Counted from the stretch's first letter, positions 7,245 through 16,527 are shown. The stretch is 64,000 nt of DNA from Nocardia sp. NBC_01503 (GCF_036327755.1 NZ_CP109596.1:868001-932000); one strand, 5' to 3'. Translations and numbers: made by a program. The notes: a model not told the origin generated them from the letters alone.

Positions 7245-8246
7245 TCACTTCTTCGATGAGCGCGGGGCCAGTGGCGCGGGGTGATCCAGTCGCCCGCCGG
7301 TGGTGCGGGATCCGGCCTGCTTCAGGCGGTGCAGGACCGGGGAGAGCTCGAAACTGTGAATACCCTCCAGGGCAGACATTTTGGTGGTCACATACCGATA
7401 GAGGGCATTGGTATCGGTGGCGATGAGTACGGCGAAGATATTGAAGGGGCCGGATATCGCCGCGGCGTAGTTGATTTCGTCATGTTCGGCGAGGGCGCGG
7501 CCGACCGATTCCAGGTGCGCGGGGGCGACGCGGAGCCAGAGGAAGGCCGCGGTACCGGAACCCATTGCGGCGGGGGCGATATCGAGATCGAAGTAGAGGA
7601 TGCCACCGGCTTGCAGCGCGGCTATCCGGCGGGTGACGCGGCCGATGCTCATACCCGCCGATCTGGCCAGGACCGTGTAGCTGGTGCGGCCGTCGCGGGC
7701 CAGCAGGTCCAGCAGCATGCGGTCCGCATCGCCGATGGTTAGCTCCGACTCTGAGTAATCGCTTGTGACAGCGTCGGATTCGCTGCCCGATACGAACTGC
7801 CGACCGCGCCAGTCGATGACGTCACGGGGTACGAAGCGGTGCAGGATCATCGCGGCGGCGATATCGTGCACGGGCGCGCTGCGCTGTAATCGCTGCACCA
7901 GCAGATCATCCCGGTCCTGCCGGCTGCGCGGATGCAGCGAGAAGATGATCTCCGCGCCCGCGGCGGCGATGCTGATCCAGGCCGCGTCATCACGTTTGGC
8001 CAGCGCCTGCGCGACCGAGACCGCACCGTCCGGACGGCAGTGCAGGCGAATGATCCAGTCGTTCTCGCCCAGGGCGCGGGCATCGACCGCGCCGATCACC
8101 CGCACTATGCCGTCGCGCCGTAAACGCCGATAGCGGCGCGCGATCGTCTGCTCCGCGACACCCAGTTCGGTTGCGATATGCGCGAACGGGCGACGTGGCT
8201 CCAATTGGAGCCGGTGCATGATCTGCGTATCCAGGGGATCCAGCAT
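7245..8246 (-). CDS. Double Lrp/AsnC family transcriptional regulator
   Basis: The protein has 333 residues from ATG 8246 (MLDPLDTQIM). It contains two Lrp/AsnC units in tandem. The first winged helix-turn-helix spans about residues 3-60, with ELGVAEQTIARRYRRLRRDG; its ligand-binding half follows. The second helix-turn-helix spans about residues 175-230, with LARSAGMSIGRVTRRIAALQ, followed by an AsnC ligand domain with LWLRVAPAHLESVGRALAEH. Such duplicated forms are common in actinobacteria. It is divergent from a DHA2 exporter gene, 126 bp away, and probably controls it in response to an amino acid or related small molecule. The effector is unknown. Confidence 0.88.
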   Translation of the reverse strand: MLDPLDTQIMHRLQLEPRRPFAHIATELGVAEQTIARRYRRLRRDGIVRVIGAVDARALGENDWIIRLHCRPDGAVSVAQALAKRDDAAWISIAAAGAEIIFSLHPRSRQDRDDLLVQRLQRSAPVHDIAAAMILHRFVPRDVIDWRGRQFVSGSESDAVTSDYSESELTIGDADRMLLDLLARDGRTSYTVLARSAGMSIGRVTRRIAALQAGGILYFDLDIAPAAMGSGTAAFLWLRVAPAHLESVGRALAEHDEINYAAAISGPFNIFAVLIATDTNALYRYVTTKMSALEGIHSFELSPVLHRLKQAGSRTTGGRLDHPAPLAPRSSKK

Positions 8247-8372
8247 GGCGGTTTCTTGCACGGAATCGGCTGGCACAAGAGGAAATCTACGCCGAGCTCG
8301 CTTCCAGGCGACCGGTGCCGCTTCCACTTTCGATACTCGACGCCTCACATTCGCTTCGAGAGGACAACGGCA

Positions 8373-9773
8373 TTGCGTAAATGGTTACCGCTGCTGACGG
8401 TGTGTCTGGGCACCTTCATGCTGCTGATCGATGTCACCATCGTGAACGTCGCACTACCCGAAATGCGCACCGAATTGGACGCGTCGTTCGGCGCGCTGCA
8501 ATGGGTCGTCGACGGTTACGCACTCGCCATGGCCGCGCTCATGCTCGGCGCTGGCTCGATCGCCGATCTGGTCGGGCATCGGCGCACCTATCTGACCGGT
8601 CTGGGCTTGTTCGCGACGGCCTCGCTGGTCTGCGGTCTGGCACCGAATCCACAGGTGCTGATCGCCGCCCGCATTGTGCAGGGGGTGGGCGCGGCGACCA
8701 TGTCCTGCACCACGTTCGCGCTGTTGAATGCCGCCTACTCCGGCCGCGATCGCGGTACCGCGTACGGCATCTGGGGTGCGGTCGCGGGGGCGTCATCCGC
8801 CATCGGCCCGATTGTCGGCGGCATTCTCACCGAGGTCGCGTCCTGGCGCTGGATCTTCTTCGTCAATCTGCCGTTCAGCGTGCTGGCCATCGCGCTGTGC
8901 CTGTGGGTGCTCACCGAAGATGAACGCGCCCAGCGCAATCGGATCGACGTACCGGGCATGGTGGTGTTCACCGCGAGTGCGGCCACGGCCACCTACGCAC
9001 TCATCCACGCCAATGAACACGGTTGGTCGAACGCGGCCACCCGGTGGCTGCTGCTCGGTGCGGTGGTCGCACTCGCGGCCTTCTTACTCATCGAAAAGCG
9101 GTCGCGCCAACCGATACTCGACCTGGCACTACTGCGCGACCGCTCCTTCGTAGGTGTGCTCGCCGCGGGCGCGATGCTGTTCTTCGCCGCCTTCGCCGCT
9201 CTCATGTACACCCAGATCTGGATGCAATCGGCGCTCGGCCTGAGCCCGATCGCCGCCGGTGCGGTGGGACTTCCCCTGTCCCTCATGGCATTCCTGGTCT
9301 CCGGCCTGCTCGGCAGGTATCTGCACGGCGACCGCCCCGCCCGCGTTATCGGCACCGGCCTGGCCGCCGTCGGCTTCGGCGGGATCATCGGCGCCCTCCT
9401 GGTTCACGGCGAAGCGAGCTGGCCCGCCCTGATTCCCGGCTTCCTGATGGTCGGCGCGGGCGTCGGCCTCGCCACCGCCACCCTCAGCTCCGCGGCGGTC
9501 GCCGCGGTTCCCTGGGAGCGCGCCGGAATGGCCACCGGCGCACTGAATACCGCCCAGCAACTCACCTTCGCCCTCGGAATAGCCACTCTCGGAGGACTTT
9601 TCACGCACCCCGACACCCCCATTGCGGGCGTCCAACTCACCCTCGGGGTCAGCGGCGTGGTCGGATTGGTCGGCGCGATCCTCGTACCGATGCTGATGCG
9701 CCCGAGGGCGGGTTACAAGCCGAGGCCGTGGGCGAGGACGGGCCAGGAGGCGGCGAGTTCGTCGTCCCAGTAG
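8373..9773 (+). CDS. DHA2-family MFS drug/metabolite exporter
   Basis: The protein has 466 residues from the TTG at 8373, which has GAGAGGA about 9 nt upstream; the in-frame region before it lacks coding character. It starts LRKWLPLLTVCLGTFMLLID with the family motif DVTIVNVALPEM in helix 1. The MFS signature GSIADLVGHRRTY lies between helices 2 and 3, and GGILTEVASWRWIFFVNLPF in helix 5 is typical of 14-helix DHA2 antiporters. It should export drugs or metabolites in exchange for protons. It is divergent from a double Lrp regulator, its likely controller. The 3' end overlaps the convergent esterase gene by 61 bp. Confidence 0.88.
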   Translation: MRKWLPLLTVCLGTFMLLIDVTIVNVALPEMRTELDASFGALQWVVDGYALAMAALMLGAGSIADLVGHRRTYLTGLGLFATASLVCGLAPNPQVLIAARIVQGVGAATMSCTTFALLNAAYSGRDRGTAYGIWGAVAGASSAIGPIVGGILTEVASWRWIFFVNLPFSVLAIALCLWVLTEDERAQRNRIDVPGMVVFTASAATATYALIHANEHGWSNAATRWLLLGAVVALAAFLLIEKRSRQPILDLALLRDRSFVGVLAAGAMLFFAAFAALMYTQIWMQSALGLSPIAAGAVGLPLSLMAFLVSGLLGRYLHGDRPARVIGTGLAAVGFGGIIGALLVHGEASWPALIPGFLMVGAGVGLATATLSSAAVAAVPWERAGMATGALNTAQQLTFALGIATLGGLFTHPDTPIAGVQLTLGVSGVVGLVGAILVPMLMRPRAGYKPRPWARTGQEAASSSSQ

Positions 9774-10810
9774 CCCCAGGAGTGGGTGCCGTAGGGGCGG
9801 AGGTTGACCGTGGCGGGGATGCCGAGGTCGGTCAGGCGGGCGGCCATGGTTCGGGTGCACTGGTCGGTGGCGGCTTCGATGACGCCGCCGACCAGCAGTT
9901 GGTTGGCGAGGGCGCCGATGCCCGCGCCGACCAGGCCGCGCCCGCCGGATTTGTCGTAGGGGCCGGGCAGGCCGTTGCCGCTGGAGAGGTAGAGGTCGAG
10001 TCCGCGTAGGGATTCCGCGTGCAGGTACGGGTCGTTGGCGGCCCACATGGGGTCACCGGGCGGGCCGTACATATTGGCGGCATCGCCCGCGCTGTAGGCG
10101 ACGGTCAGGCGGACATACGCCTGGCCGAGCGGGTCGGCGATCTGCGCACAACCGCTGTAGGCCGCCACCGCCCGGTAGAGGCCGGGTTTGGCGATGGGGA
10201 GTTGCAGCACCGAGGTGCCCGACATCGATACTCCGGCAATGGCATTGCGACCGTTCGAACCCAGTGCCTCATCGAGGAGTGGAGGGAGCTCCTCGGTGAG
10301 GTACGTCTTCCACTTCACGACGCCGAGGCGAGGATCGGGTGCACGCCAGTCGGCATAGTAGGAGGCCGCGCCGCCGATCGGCTGAACGACATTGACCTGT
10401 TTGTCCGCGAGGAAATCGGTCGCATGCGTCTGCCGGTCCCAGGAGCCGGGGCCCTTGCCGCCGCTACCGCCGCTCAACAGATACAGGACGGGTCGCGGTA
10501 CCGAGGTGTCGGAAGGGCGCTGCACCTCGACGGTGAATTCGCCGTTCATGGCGGCGGAGTAGACGGTGATGACCCAGTGCCGGGCATCGTCGGTATGGAT
10601 ATTCACGATTCGCGAACCGTCGGATTCACCCGTCTCGGGTTCGGCGGCCGCGGTCGACGGGAATGGTGTGGAGACCGGGACGAGAGCCAAGACACCGGCG
10701 GCCAGCAATACCGCCGCGCCGCGCACAGTAATTGCCATACCTTGCGAAGCTACTGCCGCGCCATGCGAAGCGACCGCCGCCGCGCCACGCCAAGTCGAGC
10801 GAAAACGCAC
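9713..10810 (-). CDS. Secreted antigen 85-type esterase/mycolyltransferase
   Basis: The protein has 365 residues from GTG 10810, or 341 from ATG 10738, which gives a cleaner signal peptide (MAITVRGAAVLLAAGVLALV). The mature protein is an alpha/beta hydrolase of the esterase D/antigen 85 family: RPVLYLLSGGSGGKGPGSW, then the nucleophile elbow AGVSMSGTSVL with Ser195 in the longer numbering, and a C-terminal GTHSWGYWDDEL with the probable catalytic His. In mycolate-producing bacteria these enzymes transfer mycolic acids to trehalose or arabinogalactan outside the membrane. Its presence supports a mycolic-acid actinomycete. Simple esterase activity is possible. The longer N-terminus contains a small duplication (VASHGAAVASQG). 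Confidence 0.85.
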   Translation of the reverse strand: MRFRSTWRGAAAVASHGAAVASQGMAITVRGAAVLLAAGVLALVPVSTPFPSTAAAEPETGESDGSRIVNIHTDDARHWVITVYSAAMNGEFTVEVQRPSDTSVPRPVLYLLSGGSGGKGPGSWDRQTHATDFLADKQVNVVQPIGGAASYYADWRAPDPRLGVVKWKTYLTEELPPLLDEALGSNGRNAIAGVSMSGTSVLQLPIAKPGLYRAVAAYSGCAQIADPLGQAYVRLTVAYSAGDAANMYGPPGDPMWAANDPYLHAESLRGLDLYLSSGNGLPGPYDKSGGRGLVGAGIGALANQLLVGGVIEAATDQCTRTMAARLTDLGIPATVNLRPYGTHSWGYWDDELAASWPVLAHGLGL

Positions 10811-11025
10811 GTTCGAGCCCTATTCCTCACTGCGCCGCCGTGCTTACCGCACCGCGGTGAAACCACCGATTGCCGCCGCCGCCCACGCCGCGATGGGAGC
10901 GGCGCGGGCGGTGGCGCGGCGAGCATGGCAGCCCCGGGCTAACGGCAGGTTTCGGCGGACTGACGTGCAGGGGGCCTGCGAACGGCACTCGGCCGCTCGG
11001 GATGGAATCGCCTCGAAGACATGGG

Positions 11026-12651
11026 TCAGGGGCGGCAGATTCCCGGAATCGCGCTCAGGTCGACGCGCGGGTCCGCGGTGGCGAGGCAGTCCCGGGCGAC
11101 ACCGTCGAGGGTGCCGGGACCGAATTCGAGGATGGGCCGGGCATTCCCACCGCTATTGCGGGTACTGATGAGAGACCTCCCGGCTCCGGAAATGTCGGTG
11201 CGGGTGATCGACCCGCGCACGACCGCGGTATCGCCGACATTGATGACGGCTATGCCATTGGCGGCGGTCCCGGTGATCGAGGAGTCGCGAATATCGAAGA
11301 CCAGCTCCGCGGTGGCCGGGCCCGATCCGGTCGGGGTGTAGCTGACCAGCCCGATACCGTCGGCGCTGCAATCGCCGAACTCCGAATCGGTGACGGTGAG
11401 GTCGGTGTGCGCGGTGCGGCCGAAATTCGTATTGACCAGGCAGGTTCCGAGATTCGCGGGAACCGGCGGATTGAGCACCGCACCCGGGAACGACGAATGC
11501 CGGGCCCGCACCTTGTCGAGCGTGAGCGACTGCCGCGCACCGCCGGTGCTGAGGTTGTAGTTCTCGATGACATCGCCGCTGACATTGTCGAAGGTGCTGT
11601 CGGTGACCGTGACCCGGCTCTCGGGAGTCCCGCTGGTGGTGACGTACTCCAGCCCATTGGCGGAGAAATTGCCGTGCCCGTCCCGGAATTCATCGCGATC
11701 CACCCGCACCTCCACCCGTGCGCGGCCGAGCGGATTGATGAAGACGCCCTCGCTGTCGGCGAGCGCGTTCAGCGGTGAGCTGGGCGGGGCGATATCGAAC
11801 TGCGAATTGCCGACCAGCTCCGCGGTGAGCTGTGCGTCGTCCCCGGCCTGCAATCCCATCGCTAGTACCGACAGTTTCGCCAGCCCCAGATTGATATCCC
11901 GGGTCGTATTGCCGTTGACCCGCGCGGTCACCCGGCTGCTCCCGTGTGCGCGAATATCGATGCCGTCACCACAGGCGGTGTCGTGCACGATATTTCCGTC
12001 GATGCGCACACCGCCGGTGGCCGTGGAGAAGTCCGTCATGATGGCGGCCCACCCATTGTTGAGGGTGATGAAATCGGGCATCGGATCCGTGGCCAGGCCC
12101 GCCACAATCGTCGGCGGCAGGCCGAACGGGCCGATCATGAAGCCGTCGGCGCAGTTCTGATTGGTCGCCGACACCCGGTTGCCGGTGATCACCGCGTCGG
12201 CGGCATCGTCGCCGTAGATACCGCCCCGGCGCGCGCCGTCGATGACCAGATTGCGCACCTGCGCGCCCGTCGCCAGTCGCACCGCGTCACCGTCGTGGTC
12301 TCCGGTGCTGTTGGTAATGCGCGGCAGCGCGGCATCGGCGGCCGCGCCGATCACCTCCGGGCCGCCGCCGATGAGCTGCTGCCCGGGTTTGAGCGCGATA
12401 CCCCCATCGAGAGCTCGCACGGTCGTCGGCACCGGCTGCACCACAATGGTGTCTCCGGGCCGCGAGGCCGCCTCGACGGCCGCGAGCGTATCGAACGGGG
12501 CATCCGGGGTGCCCGTTCCGCCCGGTCCGGCCGCCGCACTGACGTACCAGGTCGTCGAATCCGGTTGTGCCTGTGCGACTCCAGCCACCTGTGGGACGCA
12601 GACGAGCAGTGCGAACGCGCAGGCGCGGCGAGCCGCGGTGCTGTATTTCAT
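11026..12651 (-). CDS. Secreted right-handed parallel beta-helix repeat protein
   Basis: The protein has 541 residues from ATG 12651 (MKYSTAARRACAFALLVCVP), chosen because it begins a standard signal peptide ending near AQAQ. The mature protein has the ladder of short repeats expected of a pectate-lyase-type beta-helix: segments such as VRNLVIDGARRGGIYGDD, ITGNRVSATNQN and VRIDGNIVHDTACGDGIDIR recur roughly every 20-30 residues. Such proteins are often polysaccharide lyases or hydrolases, or surface adhesins. I see no diagnostic catalytic triad. It is exported and stands alone, with a strong hairpin at 12842-12874 behind the neighbouring operon. The substrate is unknown. Confidence 0.75.
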   Translation of the reverse strand: MKYSTAARRACAFALLVCVPQVAGVAQAQPDSTTWYVSAAAGPGGTGTPDAPFDTLAAVEAASRPGDTIVVQPVPTTVRALDGGIALKPGQQLIGGGPEVIGAAADAALPRITNSTGDHDGDAVRLATGAQVRNLVIDGARRGGIYGDDAADAVITGNRVSATNQNCADGFMIGPFGLPPTIVAGLATDPMPDFITLNNGWAAIMTDFSTATGGVRIDGNIVHDTACGDGIDIRAHGSSRVTARVNGNTTRDINLGLAKLSVLAMGLQAGDDAQLTAELVGNSQFDIAPPSSPLNALADSEGVFINPLGRARVEVRVDRDEFRDGHGNFSANGLEYVTTSGTPESRVTVTDSTFDNVSGDVIENYNLSTGGARQSLTLDKVRARHSSFPGAVLNPPVPANLGTCLVNTNFGRTAHTDLTVTDSEFGDCSADGIGLVSYTPTGSGPATAELVFDIRDSSITGTAANGIAVINVGDTAVVRGSITRTDISGAGRSLISTRNSGGNARPILEFGPGTLDGVARDCLATADPRVDLSAIPGICRP

Positions 12652-12841
12652 GATGCTCCGTGGGTGTGGCGCGACAGTGCCATGCACGCTGCCAGGCCGG
12701 AGCGGGGCCGTCATCGGGCAAAGTGCCAGGAGAAACGGGGTGCGGCCGGGCCTGTTGCACAAGAGGGAGACCGCGGCCGGAGCGACTCGGATCGGCCCGA
12801 TGAGATCGGAAGATACTGCGGGCCACCGGATTTGGACGGGC

Positions 12842-12874
12842 GTGGTGTTCGATGAAGGGGATATCGAACACCAC
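12842..12874. terminator. 12-bp perfect hairpin, likely terminator
   Basis: GTGGTGTTCGAT (12842-12853) and ATCGAACACCAC (12863-12874) pair perfectly around a 9-nt loop. The hairpin lies 39 bp after the end of the 7-TM operon and about 190 bp before the beta-helix gene, both on the minus strand. Termination of the operon is most likely; an operator for the beta-helix gene is the alternative. Confidence 0.55.
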
Positions 12875-12912
12875 CCCCGCATCGGAAAGGATAGCGGTAA
12901 CAAGCGATTTCG

Positions 12913-14151
12913 TCAGGTTCGAGTTGGGTCCAGCACCGCTCGATCGGTCGCAAGATACTTGCGGTAGGCGCTGGAAACCGCTCCCAACCAGGTGAGTTCG
13001 CCGAGGAAGGTGGGTCGGTCGGGGCGACGAAAAGTTTCCCCGTGATCGACCGGAGTCACTCCGGCACGATGTGCGCGCAGGGCGAGGGCGATACGCACCG
13101 CCTCGATGGCCGCTTCGCGATCGGCCGCTGGAACACCCAGTCGATCCGCGATTTCCACTGCCCGCGAGTAGATTTCGGGAGTGAGGTGAGGTTGCAACAG
13201 CAGTAGGGCGTCACGGATTTCGATGACGCGACGGTACAACCGGTCCCGGCCCATCCGCCGAGCCGCCGGGGCGGCCGTGCCCACCTCGGGCGTCGCCTCG
13301 CGCAGTGCGAGCCAGAGTGGACGCAGTCTGGGCAGCGCACGGGCGCGCTGGACGGTTGCCATCGCCTGCGGCAGCAGCGAGGGGCACAGATATCCGAACA
13401 GCATGATGGCGGCGCCCGCGCTGGCGAAGGCGGGAGCGATCTCCATATTCAGGGTGCGCGGTGAGTATCCGGCCCAGGCCGCGATGAGAGCGACGGTTTT
13501 ACCGATGCTGTAACCGATCGCGATCACCGATCCCGCGACCAGCAGTACCAAACCCCTTCGTAGCCAGGGTTGTTCGCGCACGTGCGGAATCCAGGTGCGA
13601 CACAGCAGCACGATGCGCAGCAGCGCGAGGGTGTAGGCGCAGAGGTAGATACCCAGGAAGAGGTCCACCAGCGGGACGGTCGCGTAGTGGTAGTCGAAGT
13701 CGGTCGCATGCGACTCGCCGTGCACAGGTGCGGCGAAGAAGAGCGCGACCAGCACCAGCACGACGACCAGGTTGATCAGGATCACTATGCGGCCGTTGAT
13801 ATTCGGCCCCGTCACCGTCGAGTTGGCGATGGTCGCGGGCGCGCTCGGCTCAGGGGCGTCCACCGCATTCGGTTCGACCAGGTAGGTCGTCCACACCAGC
13901 TGCGCCAGGGTGGCGGTGGTGATGGCCGAGTAGACGATCAGGGTGGCCAGGTTCGGGCTGCCGCCGACGCGGCCGATCCACTCGTACACCTGAGGTACCG
14001 CGGCCTCGAAACCTATTGCCGCACAGGCAATGGCGACCGCGACCGCCCAGCGCGCGGCGAACCGGGTGCCGCGCAGGGCGAGCATGAGCCGCCACCCGAA
14101 CACCAGCACGGCGAGTATGCCGACACTTCCGTAAACCAGGGCGAACTGCAC
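12913..14151 (-). CDS. MAB_1171c-like seven-helix integral membrane protein
   Basis: The protein has 412 residues from GTG 14151, 4 nt after the stop of the ImmA gene. The first 270 residues hold about seven membrane helices, for example VYGSVGILAVLVFGW, ILINLVVVLVLVALFFAAP and AIMLFGYLCPSLLP. The C-terminal 140 residues are cytosolic and helical, with GRDRLYRRVIEIRDALLLLQ and a conserved-looking FLGELTWLGAVSSAYRKYL end. This matches the actinobacterial family called MAB_1171c putative transporter, whose function is unproven. It is the last gene of a tight operon with an EspR-like regulator and an ImmA-type peptidase, which suggests a sensory or defence-like membrane switch rather than housekeeping transport. 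Confidence 0.75.
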   Translation of the reverse strand: MQFALVYGSVGILAVLVFGWRLMLALRGTRFAARWAVAVAIACAAIGFEAAVPQVYEWIGRVGGSPNLATLIVYSAITTATLAQLVWTTYLVEPNAVDAPEPSAPATIANSTVTGPNINGRIVILINLVVVLVLVALFFAAPVHGESHATDFDYHYATVPLVDLFLGIYLCAYTLALLRIVLLCRTWIPHVREQPWLRRGLVLLVAGSVIAIGYSIGKTVALIAAWAGYSPRTLNMEIAPAFASAGAAIMLFGYLCPSLLPQAMATVQRARALPRLRPLWLALREATPEVGTAAPAARRMGRDRLYRRVIEIRDALLLLQPHLTPEIYSRAVEIADRLGVPAADREAAIEAVRIALALRAHRAGVTPVDHGETFRRPDRPTFLGELTWLGAVSSAYRKYLATDRAVLDPTRT

Positions 14152-14155
14152 GCGA

Positions 14156-14713
14156 TCAGTCGATTCCGGGTCCGAGCGTATCCAGCAGACTGCGGATATC
14201 GGCGGGGGCATTCGCGGGCAGCACCCATTCGGCGCGCGGCGTCCAGCGCGTAATGTGGTGTGCCATCAGCAGATCCGCGATGTGCTCGGCCTCCTGCTCC
14301 TCATGCTCGGCCGAACAGCTGCGGCCCAGCATGCGTCGCACCACGGCGGGATCGATATTCGGCGCGAGCAGTCGCAGCGCGTCCTGACCGGTCACCGTGA
14401 CCGGTTCGTGCCCGGCGAGCAGATGTCCGAACTCATGACAGACGATGTGATCCTGATGCAGTTCACTGGTATTGCTCTGGTACGCCAGGAAATCGATATC
14501 CCGGGTCACCAGCAGTCCGCCGGAGAGTCCGGCCACCGCGAAGGGCTCGGGACGCAGTCGCAGCGGCCGCCCACGGCGTCGGGCCAGCGCCTCGGCCAGT
14601 TCGGCCACCGTGAACCGGCCCGGTAGCCCGAGCGCGCGCAGTTCGCGCCGCAGCCGTCGATGCTCCATCATCGGATGCCCATCACCCGACCCCTCCCAGA
14701 CCGCGATCCGCAT
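14156..14713 (-). CDS. ImmA/IrrE-family metallo-endopeptidase
   Basis: This 185-residue protein carries the zinc-binding signature HIVCHEFGHLLAGHE with His93, Glu94 and His97, followed by EEQEAEHIADLL, whose Glu is the probable third ligand. This is the ImmA/IrrE arrangement; such peptidases cleave a helix-turn-helix repressor in response to a signal, as in ICEBs1 and Deinococcus. The N-terminal half is a short helical region. The start lies 3 nt after the stop of the XRE gene and the stop 4 nt before the 7-TM gene, so the three are one transcription unit. The natural substrate is probably the adjacent regulator, by inference. Confidence 0.85.
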   Translation of the reverse strand: MRIAVWEGSGDGHPMMEHRRLRRELRALGLPGRFTVAELAEALARRRGRPLRLRPEPFAVAGLSGGLLVTRDIDFLAYQSNTSELHQDHIVCHEFGHLLAGHEPVTVTGQDALRLLAPNIDPAVVRRMLGRSCSAEHEEQEAEHIADLLMAHHITRWTPRAEWVLPANAPADIRSLLDTLGPGID

Positions 14714-14716
14714 GGC

Positions 14717-15172
14717 TCACAAGTCTTCCCCGTTGTGCTCGGCCTCGAGCCGCCGCAGCACATCGAGCATGGCGGCTACGGTCTCGGCCCGCACGGTACC
14801 GTGCGCCAGGCCGTCACGCAGGACGAGTTCCAGAGCGGGATTGTCGGCGGTTCCCTTGAGCGCGTTGACCAGTGCGAGTTCCCGGCCGCGCGCCACCGCG
14901 AGTTCGGGATTGGTGAGCGGGTCGAGACTGTCCAGCCCGAAGTAGCCGCGCAGGGCTTCCAGGGTTTCGAAGGAGGGGTTCACCGTCTGGCCGGTGCGCA
15001 GCTTCCACAGATAGTTCGCCGAAAGACAGGCCCCGGTGGTGCTTTGAATACTCTCGGCCAGCGCCCGGTGGGTGATCTCCACCTCCCGACCGTCCCTGGT
15101 CAAGGGCGGATGCATACCGGCGATCAGCGCATTGAGCGCGCTGGTGAACGGATGCTGTTGTGCGGCAACCAT
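14717..15172 (-). CDS. EspR-like XRE-family transcriptional regulator
   Basis: The protein has 151 residues. After about 30 residues it shows an atypical XRE helix-turn-helix: ITHRALAESIQSTTGACLS, then ANYLWKLRTGQTVNPSFETL and EALRGYFGL. The WKLRTGQTVNPS recognition segment resembles mycobacterial EspR, a nucleoid-associated regulator of ESX-1 and envelope genes. The C-terminal part is helical, with VAAMLDVLRRLEAEHN. It is the first gene of the operon with the ImmA peptidase and the 7-TM protein. Its ATG has GGAG about 11 nt upstream. It is likely to control its own operon and to be a target of the peptidase. Confidence 0.8.
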   Translation of the reverse strand: MVAAQQHPFTSALNALIAGMHPPLTRDGREVEITHRALAESIQSTTGACLSANYLWKLRTGQTVNPSFETLEALRGYFGLDSLDPLTNPELAVARGRELALVNALKGTADNPALELVLRDGLAHGTVRAETVAAMLDVLRRLEAEHNGEDL

Positions 15173-15336
15173 TCTGATCTTGTCTCCTGCAGTTGACAGT
15201 CGAGGTGATCCTGATCATATACTCATCCCTACTTCGTGACCGTACCTGGAAATCGCTGTCCCCGAAGGGGAGGACATCGGCCGTTCGGGTTCGGACCGCG
15301 AAGTCAGGATGGGGCGACCGAAGATGTTCGCCCCAT

Positions 15337-16527
15337 TCACTCGGCGCCGTGCGGTCGCACCGGCAGCGTGAGCGGGCCACGATGCCGGAATCCCGAACGC
15401 CACGGCACCGCGGAATCGGCAATGGCCGCACGCAGATTCGGCCAGCGGGTGTAGAGCTCCCCCAGGATCGAGGCGAGGACCGGGCGCAGCAGTCCGGTTC
15501 CCACACAGGCGTGCGCGCCATACCCCAGTGCCACATGCGGATTGGGGCTGCGCCGCACATCCAACTCCAACGCGCCGTTCGATTCCGCCGGGCCGGTGAA
15601 GCGTTCCGGATCGTGATTGGCGGCGGCGAGGCAGCACAGCACCGTCTGCCCGGCCTCGATCCGCTGCCCGGCGATCTCCAGATCGGTGACGGCGAAGCGG
15701 GGAGCCGCCAGGACCTGTGGGGACAGATAGCGCAGCAGTTCATCAACGGCGACAGCGTGATCCGCGCCGGACAGCATGGCCGCGAGCTGGTCGGGGCGGG
15801 CGGAGAAGGTCAGGACCGCACCGGCGAGCATATCCATCAGCACCTCGTACCAGACGAAGAGCAGGTAGAAGAGCAGGCCGGGGAGCTCATCGGAATCCGC
15901 TGCCCCACCGCCGATTCCGGAGCGCACCAGACGGCCGAGCATGGTGTCGTCGGCGCCGTCCCGGCCGCGTTCGATGACGGCGGTGATGATCTGCCGCATC
16001 GCGCCGAGCGTGTCGCGAGCTCGCGGGCGAGCATCCGGGGCCAGGGTGGCCTGCGCCCAGGCGGCGAGTGAATCCTGTTCGGACTCCGGCAATCCCAGCA
16101 GTTCGCCGAGAATCACCGTCGGCAGTGGCAGGGCCACCCGCTCGACGAAGTCGAATTCTTCCACCCCGTCCAGTCCGGCCAGGCTCTTGCCGATCAGCTC
16201 GGCGGCCCGATCGGCCCAGTCGCCCGCCAGTCGCAGCTCACCGACGACCAGGCTGCGCAGCCGCGCCAAGCGCGCGGGTTCGGCGGACTGGAATACGTCC
16301 AGCGGGGCCGGGACGGCGAAGCCCTCGTAGTCACTCCCCCCGCTGTATCGCAGATTGACCGAGAGCCGCTCGTCCAGGAGTCCGGCCCGCACATCCGCGT
16401 ACCGGGTGATCAGCCAGGCGGGTGGACCATCGGGGGTCGCCACTCGATGCGCGCCACCGGCCTCGCGCAGCGAACGCAGCACCGGCCACGGGTCGCGCGC
16501 GAACTCCTCATCGAAGATATTCAGCAC
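15337..16527 (-). CDS. Cytochrome P450 with degenerate oxygen-activation helix
   Basis: The protein has 396 residues from GTG 16527 (VLNIFDEEFA). Features in order: ITRYADVRAGLLDERLSVN in the N-terminal half, the ExxR motif VDELLR (Glu263, Arg266), and the heme-binding loop LGYGAHACVGTGLLRP with Cys341 as the proximal ligand. The I-helix, where most P450s read A-G-x-E/D-T-T, here reads LLFVWYEVL at 222-230: the Gly and both Thr are replaced and only Glu228 remains. This suggests unusual chemistry or a non-monooxygenase role. It lies 47 bp downstream of the HELAHE metalloprotease gene on the same strand. The redox partner and substrate are unknown. Confidence 0.85.
   Translation of the reverse strand: MLNIFDEEFARDPWPVLRSLREAGGAHRVATPDGPPAWLITRYADVRAGLLDERLSVNLRYSGGSDYEGFAVPAPLDVFQSAEPARLARLRSLVVGELRLAGDWADRAAELIGKSLAGLDGVEEFDFVERVALPLPTVILGELLGLPESEQDSLAAWAQATLAPDARPRARDTLGAMRQIITAVIERGRDGADDTMLGRLVRSGIGGGAADSDELPGLLFYLLFVWYEVLMDMLAGAVLTFSARPDQLAAMLSGADHAVAVDELLRYLSPQVLAAPRFAVTDLEIAGQRIEAGQTVLCCLAAANHDPERFTGPAESNGALELDVRRSPNPHVALGYGAHACVGTGLLRPVLASILGELYTRWPNLRAAIADSAVPWRSGFRHRGPLTLPVRPHGAE

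Noticed and set aside
9023..10009. 328-codon ORF within the DHA2 exporter and esterase genes
   Set aside because: It is Arg-rich with no fold and is a frame shadow of the transporter.
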